64,000 nucleotides of DNA. Source: Myxococcales bacterium (GTDB lineage: Bacteria; Myxococcota_A; Polyangia; Polyangiales; Polyangiaceae). Of this stretch, positions 48,471 through 57,812 are shown in pieces. Below the pieces are notes generated by a model. The model saw nothing but the letters and a program-made list of their open reading frames with translations, searched no databases and had not been told where the DNA came from. Numbering within the stretch: the first letter of the stretch is position 1; every line of letters starts with the position of its first letter. The stretch spans positions 372,001 through 436,000 of the forward strand of contig JADJCA010000002.1 of NCBI GenBank assembly GCA_016703425.1, written 5' to 3'. Both the position numbers and the translations under genes were made by a program.

Positions 48471-49477
48471 CTCCGCTTAAACTTGCCCGTGTGAAGGTAG
48501 TTGGTGACAAGCGTGGCGAGGTACGCGCCGATCTCAAGAAGGAGCGCGCCTTCGTCGGCGCGGGTGCCAAGGTTGAGCGTCGCGGTTCGTGCGATGAGCT
48601 TCGCGGCCAGGCCGTCGACGGTGTACTTGGATTCGCCGGTCCACGTGACCGTCGACGAGACGATGGACCTTCGGTAGCGACGCATGAACCGAGCCGCCGG
48701 CTCGTCGCCTGGAGTGATCTCGCCGAAGATCTTCCGAAGGTCGGCGTCGTAGAAGTCCGGGTAGTCGGCCTGCCAGACCTTTCGCTTCGCCGCGTAATGG
48801 CGAGCGAGGGTCTTCTTCAAACGCGACACCCGTGAGATGAGGCGCCCACCTTTGACCTTGGGCGGCGTCTTCGCGGCGTAGCGCATCAGCGAGTCGATGT
48901 ACTCGAGCTTCTCGAGGGCGCGCCAGCCGGCGTATTGCTTGCGCCACTCCTCCGGAGGGAGCGCGAGCCAGGTGGCGAAGGTCTCGGCGAAGTCCTCGTC
49001 GGGGTGAGCTTGCGCATACCAATTGGGCAGATGGCGAACGAAGGCCTTGCTGTGGGGCCGCGGCCGGTACGTCTCCGGGTGGTAGTCCACGCGCGGATCG
49101 CCGAAGGTCGCGCGCCAGGCGGGCCGCGTCGAGAAACGGTACGCGTGATCGATGGCGTGACCGCACTCGTGGAACATGAGCTTGTCGCACCACTCGGGCG
49201 TGCCGCCTTCGACCTCCATCATCTGGCGCATCTCGAGCTGCTTGAGCCGCGGATGGGCGAGGTAAAACGGAATCGCGATGGCCGGCACGCCGGTCGGCGA
49301 GAGCCACTCATCGGCGAGGTAGAAGGCCGGCTTCATGGAGAGCCCGCGGGACGCGAGCGCCGCCAGCAGCTTGTCGACGCGAGGCTCGAGCTCGCTGCCT
49401 TCGATGCGAACGTTGAGGTCGCAGAGCCGAACGGCGAGGAGCTCTTCGTCGGAGAGCGATTCCCAGGGCTGGCTCAC
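48464..49477 (-). CDS. Putative zinc-binding metallopeptidase
   Basis: 337 residues, soluble. Zincin motif KLMFHECGHAIDHAYRF (HExxH, around residue 102) with a downstream Glu in HPDEDFAETFATWL as likely third ligand. The C-terminal helical domain is charged. No signal peptide, so it should act in the cytoplasm. It matches the putative zinc-binding metallopeptidase family of environmental bacteria. A neighbouring ATP-grasp gene suggests they act on the same peptide or amino acid conjugate. Confidence 0.75.
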   Translation of the reverse strand: MSQPWESLSDEELLAVRLCDLNVRIEGSELEPRVDKLLAALASRGLSMKPAFYLADEWLSPTGVPAIAIPFYLAHPRLKQLEMRQMMEVEGGTPEWCDKLMFHECGHAIDHAYRFSTRPAWRATFGDPRVDYHPETYRPRPHSKAFVRHLPNWYAQAHPDEDFAETFATWLALPPEEWRKQYAGWRALEKLEYIDSLMRYAAKTPPKVKGGRLISRVSRLKKTLARHYAAKRKVWQADYPDFYDADLRKIFGEITPGDEPAARFMRRYRRSIVSSTVTWTGESKYTVDGLAAKLIARTATLNLGTRADEGALLLEIGAYLATLVTNYLHTGKFKRSV

Positions 49478-49579
49478 GCGCCAATGGTAGAGGCGCCCGG
49501 TCGCGCTTGCGACAAATCCGCGCTCCCAGTCCCTCTCGTTCTCCCTCTCCCGCTCACCGCGAGCTCCTGGCGGAGCGCG

Positions 49580-50977
49580 TCAGCGTACGGTTTGCACGAC
49601 GCAGAAGAGGCGCACGAACACTTCGAGCGGAAGCTCGAGGGCGCCGCCCCGTCGGCGAGGCGGCCCCATCGCCTCCTCGCCCCAAGGGTTTCTCACGGTC
49701 ACGAAGCGACGGCCTCGAACGCTTCTGCAGCCAAGCACCGTGTACGCGTGGTTGGGCACGAGCCCCGTTCGGACGTAGCGACGCGGTTGGCCCGTCCAAG
49801 TCCCCGCGCAAACGGGCCGGCGCTCTGCGAAGGCGCGCGAGAGCTCCGAGAAGACGCGGTCGTCTTCGCCGGGACGGGCGCCATCGACGAAGAAGCGGTG
49901 CGGCGACCGACCCAGCAGGTCGGCGAGCACCAGATCGGCGCAGCCGCCGTCACCGAGGCTCTTGTAGCTGCCCTTTCGACTCGCAAAGGCCTTCTCGAGC
50001 AGCGGCCACCACAAGGCGCGCGGCGTGGGCGTGCGCGGTGAGCCTGGAGGCAACGACGCCGCGCCGTACAACAAGTCGCCGGAAGGCCGCACGAAGAGCT
50101 GAGCGTCGAGCACGATGTCTTCGGCGCGTCGGGACCCGCGGCGAAAGAGGCGAACGCGGTACGAGGAGCGCGCGGCGTCGCGAGCGACGATGGCGCGAGC
50201 CAAGACGGCGGGCTGGACGTGAGCCACGGCCGCGGCGGCGCTCGCCACGTGACAGTTCGAGAGCTCGCTCTGAAACACATCAGCGGCGCGCGGGCGCCCC
50301 ACGAACAGGGGCCCGGCGAGCACGCGCCGCTCGGGGACGGCGCCGAGGCGCTGAAGCCGCGCGCACGGCTTCACGGCGCCGCGTGGCAACGGCGCCGCGC
50401 TTGGGACGCTAAGCTCGCCCACGTGACGAGACCGCCCCGCGATGACGGCGACGGAGAGCGTCTCGCCGGCGCGCGCGCCGATGAGCGGCCGACCCGGGAG
50501 GCTGCCCTTCTCGTTCGTCACGAGGTCGAGCGTCTCGCCGGTGGTGGAGTTTAGAAAGCGAAGACGCACGCCGGGCGCCGCGAGGGGACGGCTCGCGCTG
50601 AGGTTGACGACGGCGACGCGAGCCTCGTCGTACGGCACGAGACCGATGCGAAAGAGCGCTACGCGAGGCGGCCTCGGAGCGCGCCCCGTGGCCCGCGCGT
50701 CGAAGAGCACGGACTCGGTAGGGCCGCGCTTCGCGCGCGCTCGGACGCGAACCACATCGCCTTCGCGCATGGCGAAACTGCCGGCGAATCGGCCTCGGTG
50801 GTCGGCGCGCGCGATGCGCGTCGGGTCCTCGGCGCCCATCGGCTCGGCGGCGCTGCGCGACAGGTTCACGGCCTCGATGTCGGCGCCCGGCGCCGCGCGG
50901 CCGCGAATCATCTGCCCGGCTTGCGAGCCAACGACGACGAGCGCCACCGCCTTCCCGGACGGCTTCCCGGACGGCAT
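49580..50977 (-). CDS. Calpain-family (C2) cysteine protease
   Basis: 465 residues. Residues about 10-200 are beta-rich with two Ig-like or carboxypeptidase-regulatory-like repeats (FAGSFAMREGDVVRVRARAK, DLVTNEKGSLPGRPLIGAR). From about residue 225 there is a calpain core: Q236, C242 (FQSELSNCHVASAAAAVAHV), the helix WWPLLEKAFASRKGSYKSLG, H410 (NHAYTVLGC) and N430 (VRNPWGE). The Cys-His-Asn order and spacing fit calpain. No EF-hand-like domain and no signal peptide were seen. The ATG was chosen by the clean start of the folded domain; the upstream frame reads into an intergenic repeat. Confidence 0.75.
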   Translation of the reverse strand: MPSGKPSGKAVALVVVGSQAGQMIRGRAAPGADIEAVNLSRSAAEPMGAEDPTRIARADHRGRFAGSFAMREGDVVRVRARAKRGPTESVLFDARATGRAPRPPRVALFRIGLVPYDEARVAVVNLSASRPLAAPGVRLRFLNSTTGETLDLVTNEKGSLPGRPLIGARAGETLSVAVIAGRSRHVGELSVPSAAPLPRGAVKPCARLQRLGAVPERRVLAGPLFVGRPRAADVFQSELSNCHVASAAAAVAHVQPAVLARAIVARDAARSSYRVRLFRRGSRRAEDIVLDAQLFVRPSGDLLYGAASLPPGSPRTPTPRALWWPLLEKAFASRKGSYKSLGDGGCADLVLADLLGRSPHRFFVDGARPGEDDRVFSELSRAFAERRPVCAGTWTGQPRRYVRTGLVPNHAYTVLGCRSVRGRRFVTVRNPWGEEAMGPPRRRGGALELPLEVFVRLFCVVQTVR

Positions 50978-51621
50978 ACGGGCCAGTATAGAGGCCCCGC
51001 GCTTCTCGGGAGTCAGGCTTCTTGAAAGCCCACGCTTCTTGAAAGTAGGACGACGGAGCACCCACATGCCCCGTGCGTGAATGCTCCGTCGGTCCTGACT
51101 GAGCTTGAGCACGAACGGCGCCAACGCTTCGCGACGCCCCAGCCTGGCGCCTCCCAGGACGCACGCCGCGATTCGCCGCGCTTTCGGCTGCAACGCTGAG
51201 GATGTCCGACACGAGCGCAGAGGAGCGAGGGCACCATGCGTGGATCGCGTGCGATCGGTGGCTCGAACCTCGAGCGCGCGAACAGCAAAAAAAAAGAGCG
51301 GGGGCGCTTTCGCACCGCCGCTCGTTGGTCTTGGAATTGGGACGACGGAGCACCCACGTGCCCCGTTCGTGAATGCTCCGTCGGTCCCGAGGACACTTGA
51401 GCACGAACGACGCCAGTTGCGGGATCCGACCTCAGCAAATTCTTACCGTCGCCGCCCCGACCGTGCGCCGTGGCATCTCGCACGATTCATCGGCGTTTTG
51501 CGCCAGAACGCGCGCGCGTGTCCGACACTAGCGCAGAGCCGTCGATAGCCCACGGATGGATCGGACGCGGACCTGTCGTCGCTGCGGCGAGACACGGCGT
51601 GCGGGCGCGGGTTCGGGGCGG
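50978..51621. other. Gene-free stretch with an imperfect duplication
   Basis: About 640 bases between the calpain-family gene and adenine deaminase. No credible coding sequence; it is occupied largely by the two-copy repeat listed separately plus an A-run near 51,287. Confidence 0.6.
51048..51538. repeat. Imperfect intergenic duplication, unit about 300 bp, with conserved hairpin
   Basis: A 76-bp block at 51,048-51,123 recurs at 51,340-51,415 with about nine mismatches. Both copies keep a perfect stem GACGGAGCA/TGCTCCGTC around a 21-nt loop. A second shared block, GTCCGACACnAGCGCAGAG, follows at 51,204-51,222 and 51,520-51,538. The sequence between blocks is diverged. It may be a dispersed repeat family or a structured RNA. 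Confidence 0.65.
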
Positions 51622-53316
51622 CTAGGCGGCGACGGAGATGATCGCGAACTTCTCCACGTCGACGAGGCCCCGGTCGGTGAGCTTGAGAGAAGGGATGACG
51701 GGGAGGCTCAGGAAGGCGAGTTGGAGGAACGGCTCGGCGAGGACGCAACCGGCGGCCTTGCTGGCGGCGCGCAATTCGAGGAGCGCGCGCTCGATCTCGC
51801 GAGGGTCTTGCCGCGACATGAGACCAAAGGCCGGGAGCGGGAGGAGAGCCGACACGGCACCGCCTTTGACGACGACGAACCCGCCGCCGGCCTCCACGAG
51901 CGCGGCGAGCGCCACGCGCATGTCGCGAGGAGTCTTGCCGCAGACGATGAGGTTGTGGCTGTCGTGGCCGACGCTCGACGCGATGGCGCCGTCGAAGGTC
52001 TCGCCGAAGCCGAAGGCGTAGCCGTTGGCCGGCGGGACGCCGTGGCCGTGGCGCTCGAGGACCGTGAGGCGCGCGACGCCCGGCGCGTCGTGGTTCATCA
52101 CGTGGTGATCGGTGAGGATGCGACCGCCGCGAACGCCGATGACGTGCACGCGCCCCGCGGGGCCAATGAGATCACTCTCCGCGGGGACCACGGCGCGCAT
52201 GGTCCCCTCCCCTGTCTTGTCGGCGAGCGAGGGGAAAGCGAGCTCGCTCGCCGGCACCCCGCGACGAAACACTTGATGAACGGCGCAGCTCGCCACGTCG
52301 TCCAAGACCACGAGGTCGGCGTCGAAGCCCGGCGCGACGGCGCCCAGATGACGCAGGCCGTAGTGACGCGCGACGCTGAGCGAAGCTGCGCGGTAGGCGA
52401 CCTCGGCGCGAACGCCGCGGGCGATGGCGCCGCGGATCAGGTAGTCGAGGTGCCCCTCGGTCGCGATGTCGAGCGGGTTGCGGTCGTCGGTGCAGAAGCC
52501 CATGGCGATCGACGTCTCGAGCGTGAGGAGCGGCGAGAGCGCGTGAAGATCTTTGGCGACGCTGCCCTCACGAATCCAAACGGAGATCCCGTTGGTCAGC
52601 TTCTCGCGCGCCTCTTCGAGCTCCGAGCTCTCGTGGCAGCTTCGGATGCCGGCGGCGGCGTACGCCGACAGCTCGCGTCCGCGGAGCAGCGGACAGTGGC
52701 CGTCGATGGGCGTGCCCTCGAAGGCGTCGAGCTTGGCCAAGACCTCGGGGTCGCCGTGAATGACGCCGGGGACGTTCATCACCTCCGCGAGGCCGAGCGC
52801 GTGGCGGCGCGCACGAAGCGGCGAGAGGGCAGCGGCCGAGAGGACGCCGGCGCCATTTGTCTCCATGTGCGTCGCCGGGACGCACGAGCTGATCATGACG
52901 CGAAGATCGAGCGAGTCGCGCATGCGCTCGGCGGCATCGAGGAACGTCTCGATGCCCCGCACGCCGACGACGTTGGCGACCTCGTGGGGATCGCAGATCG
53001 CGGTCGTCGTCCCCTTCGGGACGACGACGCGCGCAAAGTTCTCCGGCACCAAGAGCGAGCTCTCGACGTGCACGTGGGCGTCGATGAAGCCGGGCACCAC
53101 GGCGCGACCGCCAAGATCGACGGTGCGCGTGGCCGCGAGGGGCACGTCGCCACGCGGACCGATGCCGACGACGGCGCCGTCGGCGATGGCCACGTCGCAT
53201 TCACGCCACGTGAGGGTGAACACGTCGAGCGCGCGAGCGTTCGTGAGGAGGACGTCCGAGGGCTCTTTCCCCATGGCGGCGGCGACGCGGCGTGAGCGGT
53301 TGGGCGGGTTGTGCAT
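51622..53316 (-). CDS. ade: Adenine deaminase
   Basis: 564 residues of the amidohydrolase family. Metal-binding GFIDAHVHVESSLLVPENF; the adenine deaminase landmark CDPHEVANVVGVRG; GHCPLL with a ligand His; FCTDDRNPLDI with the catalytic Asp; C-terminal domain with SVGHDSHNLIVCG. It converts adenine to hypoxanthine and ammonia in purine salvage. Start at the first ATG; a second ATG 14 codons later, directly before the conserved region, is equally plausible. Confidence 0.9.
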   Translation of the reverse strand: MHNPPNRSRRVAAAMGKEPSDVLLTNARALDVFTLTWRECDVAIADGAVVGIGPRGDVPLAATRTVDLGGRAVVPGFIDAHVHVESSLLVPENFARVVVPKGTTTAICDPHEVANVVGVRGIETFLDAAERMRDSLDLRVMISSCVPATHMETNGAGVLSAAALSPLRARRHALGLAEVMNVPGVIHGDPEVLAKLDAFEGTPIDGHCPLLRGRELSAYAAAGIRSCHESSELEEAREKLTNGISVWIREGSVAKDLHALSPLLTLETSIAMGFCTDDRNPLDIATEGHLDYLIRGAIARGVRAEVAYRAASLSVARHYGLRHLGAVAPGFDADLVVLDDVASCAVHQVFRRGVPASELAFPSLADKTGEGTMRAVVPAESDLIGPAGRVHVIGVRGGRILTDHHVMNHDAPGVARLTVLERHGHGVPPANGYAFGFGETFDGAIASSVGHDSHNLIVCGKTPRDMRVALAALVEAGGGFVVVKGGAVSALLPLPAFGLMSRQDPREIERALLELRAASKAAGCVLAEPFLQLAFLSLPVIPSLKLTDRGLVDVEKFAIISVAA

Positions 53317-53344
53317 GGCCGCGTGAGCGTAGCCGATGGGCGGG

Positions 53345-54256
53345 CTACCCGGAAAGTAAGCCCCACGAAGAGTCGCCGACGACCGGTGCGCGAGCCTGCG
53401 TCGACCTTGTCGTTAGGCACGCCCGCGCCAGCGGGGCGTTCGGGGGAATCCCGGGCCGGTGGGGCCTTACCCGGGTGCCGAGCTGGGCCCCGAGGCCGGT
53501 GGCGCCGCTGCTCGGCTGCACCGGCATCCCCATCGAGGCCATCAGCTCCTCGTTGCTCATCCCGCCGCCACCGGTGGCGGGAGCAACGGGGAGTCGGTCG
53601 GCCAATGGCTGACTACGCGCTGCAAGCCCATCGAGGGGGAGGTTGTTCAGCGCGCCCGATCCGTTCAGCAGGAAGTCCGCCGCGCGGCCGTGCCTCGTCT
53701 CATCGAGGATCGTCCCGTTCGCACCGTTCCCGAAGGCCGCACCACCACCGCTCGTGTTGAGCGCGTCGAGCGCCGTCGTTTCGCGGGCACCGAAGCCGCC
53801 CCCTTCGTTCCTTGAGAAGGACGCCGGCATCTCGTTCAACGAGTTCAGTCCATCGCCGCGCTCCTCATTCATGAAGTTGGAGCCGCCCTGGGGCGCGAAG
53901 CGCTCGAGGTTGCCGGCGGGCCCGAAGAAGTTTGCGCTGTCCAGACGGCTTGCCGGGAGGTCGTTGGCGACGTTGCGGAAGGACGGCGCGGAGCCCTGCC
54001 CGTTCGGCGTGCCACGCCAGCCGTTGGGCTCATTGACGAGTGCGTTGAGCAGCCCTGACGCGGCGCTCGACGTGGTGTCTACCGGCGTGAACCGAGAGCC
54101 CGTGAAAGCGGCGCCGCCAAGCCAAGCGCCGTTGCCCTCGAGGGTGGCGACGCCTTCGTCGTGAAGGCGTTGCACCTCCGCGGGCCACACCCCGGCGTGC
54201 ACCGTGCGCCCTCCGGCAACAGCCCCGAGCTCTTCCAAAGACAGCTTTCGATTCAT
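53345..54256 (-). CDS. Double-glycine-leader protein, Asn/Gly-rich, 303 aa
   Basis: AGGAGG five bases before the ATG. The 16-residue N-terminus MNRKLSLEELGAVAGG is a compact C39/RiPP-type leader (Val -4, Leu -7, Leu -12). The rest is low in hydrophobic content and rich in Asn, Gly, Ala, Ser and Phe (GFGARETTALDALNTSGGG, NFMNEERGDGLNSLNEMPA), with no membrane segment or known domain. A disordered or adhesive secreted protein is a reasonable inference. It is much longer than typical double-glycine substrates. Divergent from a Ser/Thr kinase operon; no exporter nearby. Confidence 0.6.
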   Translation of the reverse strand: MNRKLSLEELGAVAGGRTVHAGVWPAEVQRLHDEGVATLEGNGAWLGGAAFTGSRFTPVDTTSSAASGLLNALVNEPNGWRGTPNGQGSAPSFRNVANDLPASRLDSANFFGPAGNLERFAPQGGSNFMNEERGDGLNSLNEMPASFSRNEGGGFGARETTALDALNTSGGGAAFGNGANGTILDETRHGRAADFLLNGSGALNNLPLDGLAARSQPLADRLPVAPATGGGGMSNEELMASMGMPVQPSSGATGLGAQLGTRVRPHRPGIPPNAPLARACLTTRSTQARAPVVGDSSWGLLSG

Positions 54257-54473
54257 GATGACCTCCTGGGCGCAGGTAGAGCAACGACTGGGCCGCGCCC
54301 CGCCGCCGAAGCTGGCTGCCGAACGCCAGCGGCAATCCCGCCAAGGTCGCGAAACAGCCGTGAGCGGAGAGAGACTCGGCGAGCGGGGCCGCGATCGAAC
54401 GGCTCGCGCCGCGCGATCGGCTCGATCGCGGGAAGGGAGAAAGCCCTGAGGCCCTGCGCTACCATCGGGCTCG

Positions 54474-56009
54474 ATGACGGCGGCAGCGCGAACGCGCGAG
54501 GAGGTTGTGGCGGGGCGTTACGTCCTCGTCGCGCCCATCGCTTCCGGCGGCATGGCTAGGGTCCACTTGGGCCGAATGTTGGGCCCCGCGGGTTTCACGA
54601 AGATCGTCGCCATCAAGCGGCTGCGTCCACATCTTGCAGCCGAACCCGAGTTCGTCACCATGTTGCTCGACGAAGCTCGCCTCGCAGCACGCGTTCGCCA
54701 CGCCAACGTCGTGTCCACGCTCGACGTGGTCCGCGAAGACGGCACCGTGTCGATCGTGATGGAGCACGTACTCGGCGCGAGCCTGCTCGAGCTCGTGAAG
54801 CTCGCCAAGGGCCCGCCGCCGCGCGATGTGGCGGCCGCCGTGATGGTCGCCGTGCTTGAGGGCCTTCACGCAGCCCACGAGGCGCGCGACGACGACGGCG
54901 CACGGCTCGCTCTCGTGCATCGCGACGTGTCACCGCACAACGTCATCGTCGGCGCCGACGGGACGGTGCGCGTCGTCGATTTCGGCATCGCGAAGGCCGC
55001 CGCGCGCGACGCGTCGACGCGCACGGGACAAGTCAAGGGCAAGCTCGGCTACATGTCCCCAGAACAAGTGCGGGGGCTCGCCGTCGACGCGCGAACGGAC
55101 GTCTACGCGGCCGCCGTGGTCTTCTGGGAGCTCTTGACGGGACGTCGGCTCGTGCCGCCGGCCGATCCGCGTGTCTCGATGAAGCGCGTCGTGGAGGACG
55201 AGGCACCGCCGCCGAGCCGCTTCGCCGTGGGGCTCGACGCCAGCGTCGACGCCGTGGTCTTGCGCGGCCTTGCGAAGTCGGTGGAGCAGCGCTTCGCCTC
55301 GGCGCGCGAATTCGCGGACGCGATCGAGGCGGTCCTTCCGCCGGCGTCGCCGCGGGCCGTCGCGCGGTGGGTCGAGGAGCTCGCCGGCGCCGTCGTAAGG
55401 GAGCGCGCATCGGCCGTCGCCGCGGCGGCCGACGGCCCAACGGAGACGACCACGCTCGCGCGACCCGCGGCGACGGGCGCGGAGGCAACGGACACGGCGA
55501 GCGACGCGTCGACGATCACGACGAAGATGGCGGCCCCCGACGCGGCGCCGCCCGAGCCCGCCACGGAGCGCCGCCGCGAAGTCGCGAGTGCCGCCGCCAC
55601 GGGTGACGCAGGTGTGGCGGCTCGCGCGTCGCACCACGTTTACGCGCGTACGCGGCATCGAACCCCGCTCCTCCTTCTCGGAAGCACGCTCGCGCTCTTG
55701 GCCGCCCTCGCGGCTTTCGCTTGGCGGCGGGACTTGGTGGTCGTCACTCCGGCCGTCGCCACCGAGGCGGCTCCGCCGGGCGTGCCCGCGCTTTCCCCGA
55801 CGCCCGAGTCACCGCCCATGCTGACCACCCAGACCACGCCTTCCAACGTGGCCCTCGCCGGCGACGCGCCGACTCCGACGACTGCGACGACGGCGAAGCG
55901 GGCTCCGCCCAAGGCTCCACGGAGCGGAGCGCCGCCGGCCGGCAGCTGCAGTCCGCCCTGGGTCATCGGTGCCGACGGCATTCGAGTGCTGCGACCGGGG
56001 TGCCGCTGA
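54474..56009 (+). CDS. Membrane Ser/Thr protein kinase (PknB-like)
   Basis: 511 residues. Kinase domain residues about 14-280: Gly loop IASGGMARVHLG, Lys in VAIKRL, catalytic VHRDVSPHNVIV, DFGIAKA, activation segment end GYMSPEQVRG. A low-complexity Ala/Thr linker is followed by one membrane helix (LLLLGSTLALLAALAAFAW, about 400-418) and a Pro/Thr-rich exterior ending in a Cys-containing motif (GSCSPPWVIGADGIRVLRPGC). A signal received outside may control phosphorylation inside. TGATG overlap with the next gene. Confidence 0.88.
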   Translation: MTAAARTREEVVAGRYVLVAPIASGGMARVHLGRMLGPAGFTKIVAIKRLRPHLAAEPEFVTMLLDEARLAARVRHANVVSTLDVVREDGTVSIVMEHVLGASLLELVKLAKGPPPRDVAAAVMVAVLEGLHAAHEARDDDGARLALVHRDVSPHNVIVGADGTVRVVDFGIAKAAARDASTRTGQVKGKLGYMSPEQVRGLAVDARTDVYAAAVVFWELLTGRRLVPPADPRVSMKRVVEDEAPPPSRFAVGLDASVDAVVLRGLAKSVEQRFASAREFADAIEAVLPPASPRAVARWVEELAGAVVRERASAVAAAADGPTETTTLARPAATGAEATDTASDASTITTKMAAPDAAPPEPATERRREVASAAATGDAGVAARASHHVYARTRHRTPLLLLGSTLALLAALAAFAWRRDLVVVTPAVATEAAPPGVPALSPTPESPPMLTTQTTPSNVALAGDAPTPTTATTAKRAPPKAPRSGAPPAGSCSPPWVIGADGIRVLRPGCR

Positions 56010-56758
56010 TGTGGCGACTGCTTGCAGGGTGCACGCTCCTGCTGTGGCCTCGCGTCGCGTTGGCCGACGACGCCTGCGCCTCAGCTTATGAGGGAGCGCA
56101 GCGTGCCCGCCGTGACGGAGCGCTGAAGCGGGCGATGGTCGAACTGGCGACCTGCACGCGGGAGTGCTCCGCGATGGTGCGGCCCGATTGCGTCAGGTGG
56201 CTCGGCGAAGTGGAGGCCGTGATGCCATCGGTCCTCGTCATCGCCAAAGACACGGCGGGCCTTGAGGTCGACATCGCTTCGCTGCGCATCGATGGCGTCG
56301 AAACGAGGCGCTACGCGCAAGCCGTCGAGCTCGATCCGGGCGCTCACGAGATCGTCGTGGAGAGCGCTCGGGGAGAGGGGAGGCGCAGCGTCCTTCTGCG
56401 TGAAGGCGAACAGCGTCGAGTCGTCGTCGTCGAGCTTTCACGCCCCACCGGGCAGGCCACGGGTACGGTCACGGCGACCTCACCGGCGCAGCCCCCCGCG
56501 CGCCGCGTCTCGGCGCCCGTGATCGCGCTCGGGGCCTTGGGCGTCGCCGGTCTCGGGGTCTTTGGCGTCGTCGCCGCCACGGGGGAAGCCCGCTACGCGA
56601 GACTCGAGACCTGTCGCCCGCATTGCGCTCACGACGACGTGCAGGCGCTGCGCGCGACCTACGTCGCGGGCGACATCGGTCTCGCGGTGGGGCTCGTCGC
56701 GCTAGGGGCCGCAGCGCTCGTGCACGTCTTCGAACCACAGGCCGGGACCTCGCCATGA
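56009..56758 (+). CDS. Exported PEGA-like protein with two C-terminal membrane helices
   Basis: 249 residues. Signal peptide (MWRLLAGCTLLLWPRVALA), a Cys-rich helical segment with four Cys, then a PEGA-like beta domain (IDGVETRRYAQAVELDPGAH, VLLREGEQRRVVVVEL). Two hydrophobic helices (about 165-190 and 215-240) close the protein. PEGA domains are thought to bind envelope glycans or proteins. It overlaps the kinase gene by one base and the next gene by four, so the three are one transcript. Confidence 0.7.
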   Translation: MWRLLAGCTLLLWPRVALADDACASAYEGAQRARRDGALKRAMVELATCTRECSAMVRPDCVRWLGEVEAVMPSVLVIAKDTAGLEVDIASLRIDGVETRRYAQAVELDPGAHEIVVESARGEGRRSVLLREGEQRRVVVVELSRPTGQATGTVTATSPAQPPARRVSAPVIALGALGVAGLGVFGVVAATGEARYARLETCRPHCAHDDVQALRATYVAGDIGLAVGLVALGAAALVHVFEPQAGTSP

Positions 56759-57776
56759 TCCGCGCTGGGTGGCCCCGATGCCTCTTGCTCCTCGTGCCGG
56801 GCGCGGCCGCTTGCAGCCTCGCTCGCCCCTTGGACGGCTTCGATGACCCGAGACCCGCGTCGATCGACGACGCGGCCGCCGTCACCGACGCACCGTCGAC
56901 GCCAACCGACGCCGAGCCTTGGGACGCTTCACCCATCGACGCGACCCCGTCCGATGCCGAGCTCGACGCCGTCGCACCCAACGCGGCCCCCATCCCCGAC
57001 GACGGCGCCATCACGCGCCCGGTCGTTGGACGCACCTCTCAGCTCGTCTTCCCCAACGGATGTTCGCTCGCGGAGGTCGTGATGTGGGGAGCCGGCGGCG
57101 CTTCGACGGCCTCGGGGCTAGGCGGCGGCGGCGGCGCGGCGATGGGCGAGCTGGCGCTCGCGCCCGGCGAAGTGTTTCGTGTCCAGCCCGGCACCGCAGG
57201 AACGAGGGACGGCGGCGGATATCCGAACGGCGGGGCGCCGGGCAACGGTGCCGGAGGAGGCGGAGGCCTGTCGATGATCACCAGCCTCACGCTGGCGCGA
57301 TGGCTCGTTGCCGGGGGGGGTGGAGGCGCGTGCGGCCAAGATCCGGCCACGTCCACGTCCGGCGCCAGTGGCGGCGACGCGGGCAGAGCAGCAACACGGC
57401 CGGCTTCGGCGGCGGCTTTGGCGGCGGCGTCCCCGACGCGAGCGGACAGGGCGGCGTCTATGCGAGCGCGCCATCGCCGGGCGGCGACGGCGCTTCTTCT
57501 CGCGGGGGAAGCGGCGCCTCGTTCGATGGGGGACTCGGTGGGGGTGGCGGCGGAAGCGGATTCGTTGGCGGGGGCGGCGGGGGCGGCGGCGTTGCCAACT
57601 GCGGCGCCGGCGGCGGCGGAAGCGGATTCGTCGACCGGACGCGAGTTGACGGAGGGACGTTCGCCGGTGCCTTCAACACGCCGGCCCTGACGACGCATGC
57701 GCTATACATGGATGCGGGAATGCCGGGACGCCCCGACGTCGACGGCCGCGTCCTCATTTGGTGCAAGAAGCGCTGA
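56755..57776 (+). CDS. Glycine-rich lipoprotein, frameshifted
   Basis: Lipobox PGAAAC, an Asp/Ala/Pro/Thr spacer to about residue 80, then a Gly-rich domain (VVMWGAGGASTASGLGGGGG). The frame breaks at a G run near 57,381-57,383; one additional G restores GFGGGFGGGVPDASGQ through GGGGSGFVDRTRVDGGTF to the end IWCKKR, about 340 residues in all. Restored, it resembles Gly-rich surface proteins with a glycine-loop beta fold. Sequencing error is the likelier explanation. Third gene of the kinase operon. Confidence 0.6.
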
Positions 57777-57812
57777 AACCTAGCGCTCGGCCGTCCTCCG
57801 CTCGGCTGCCGC

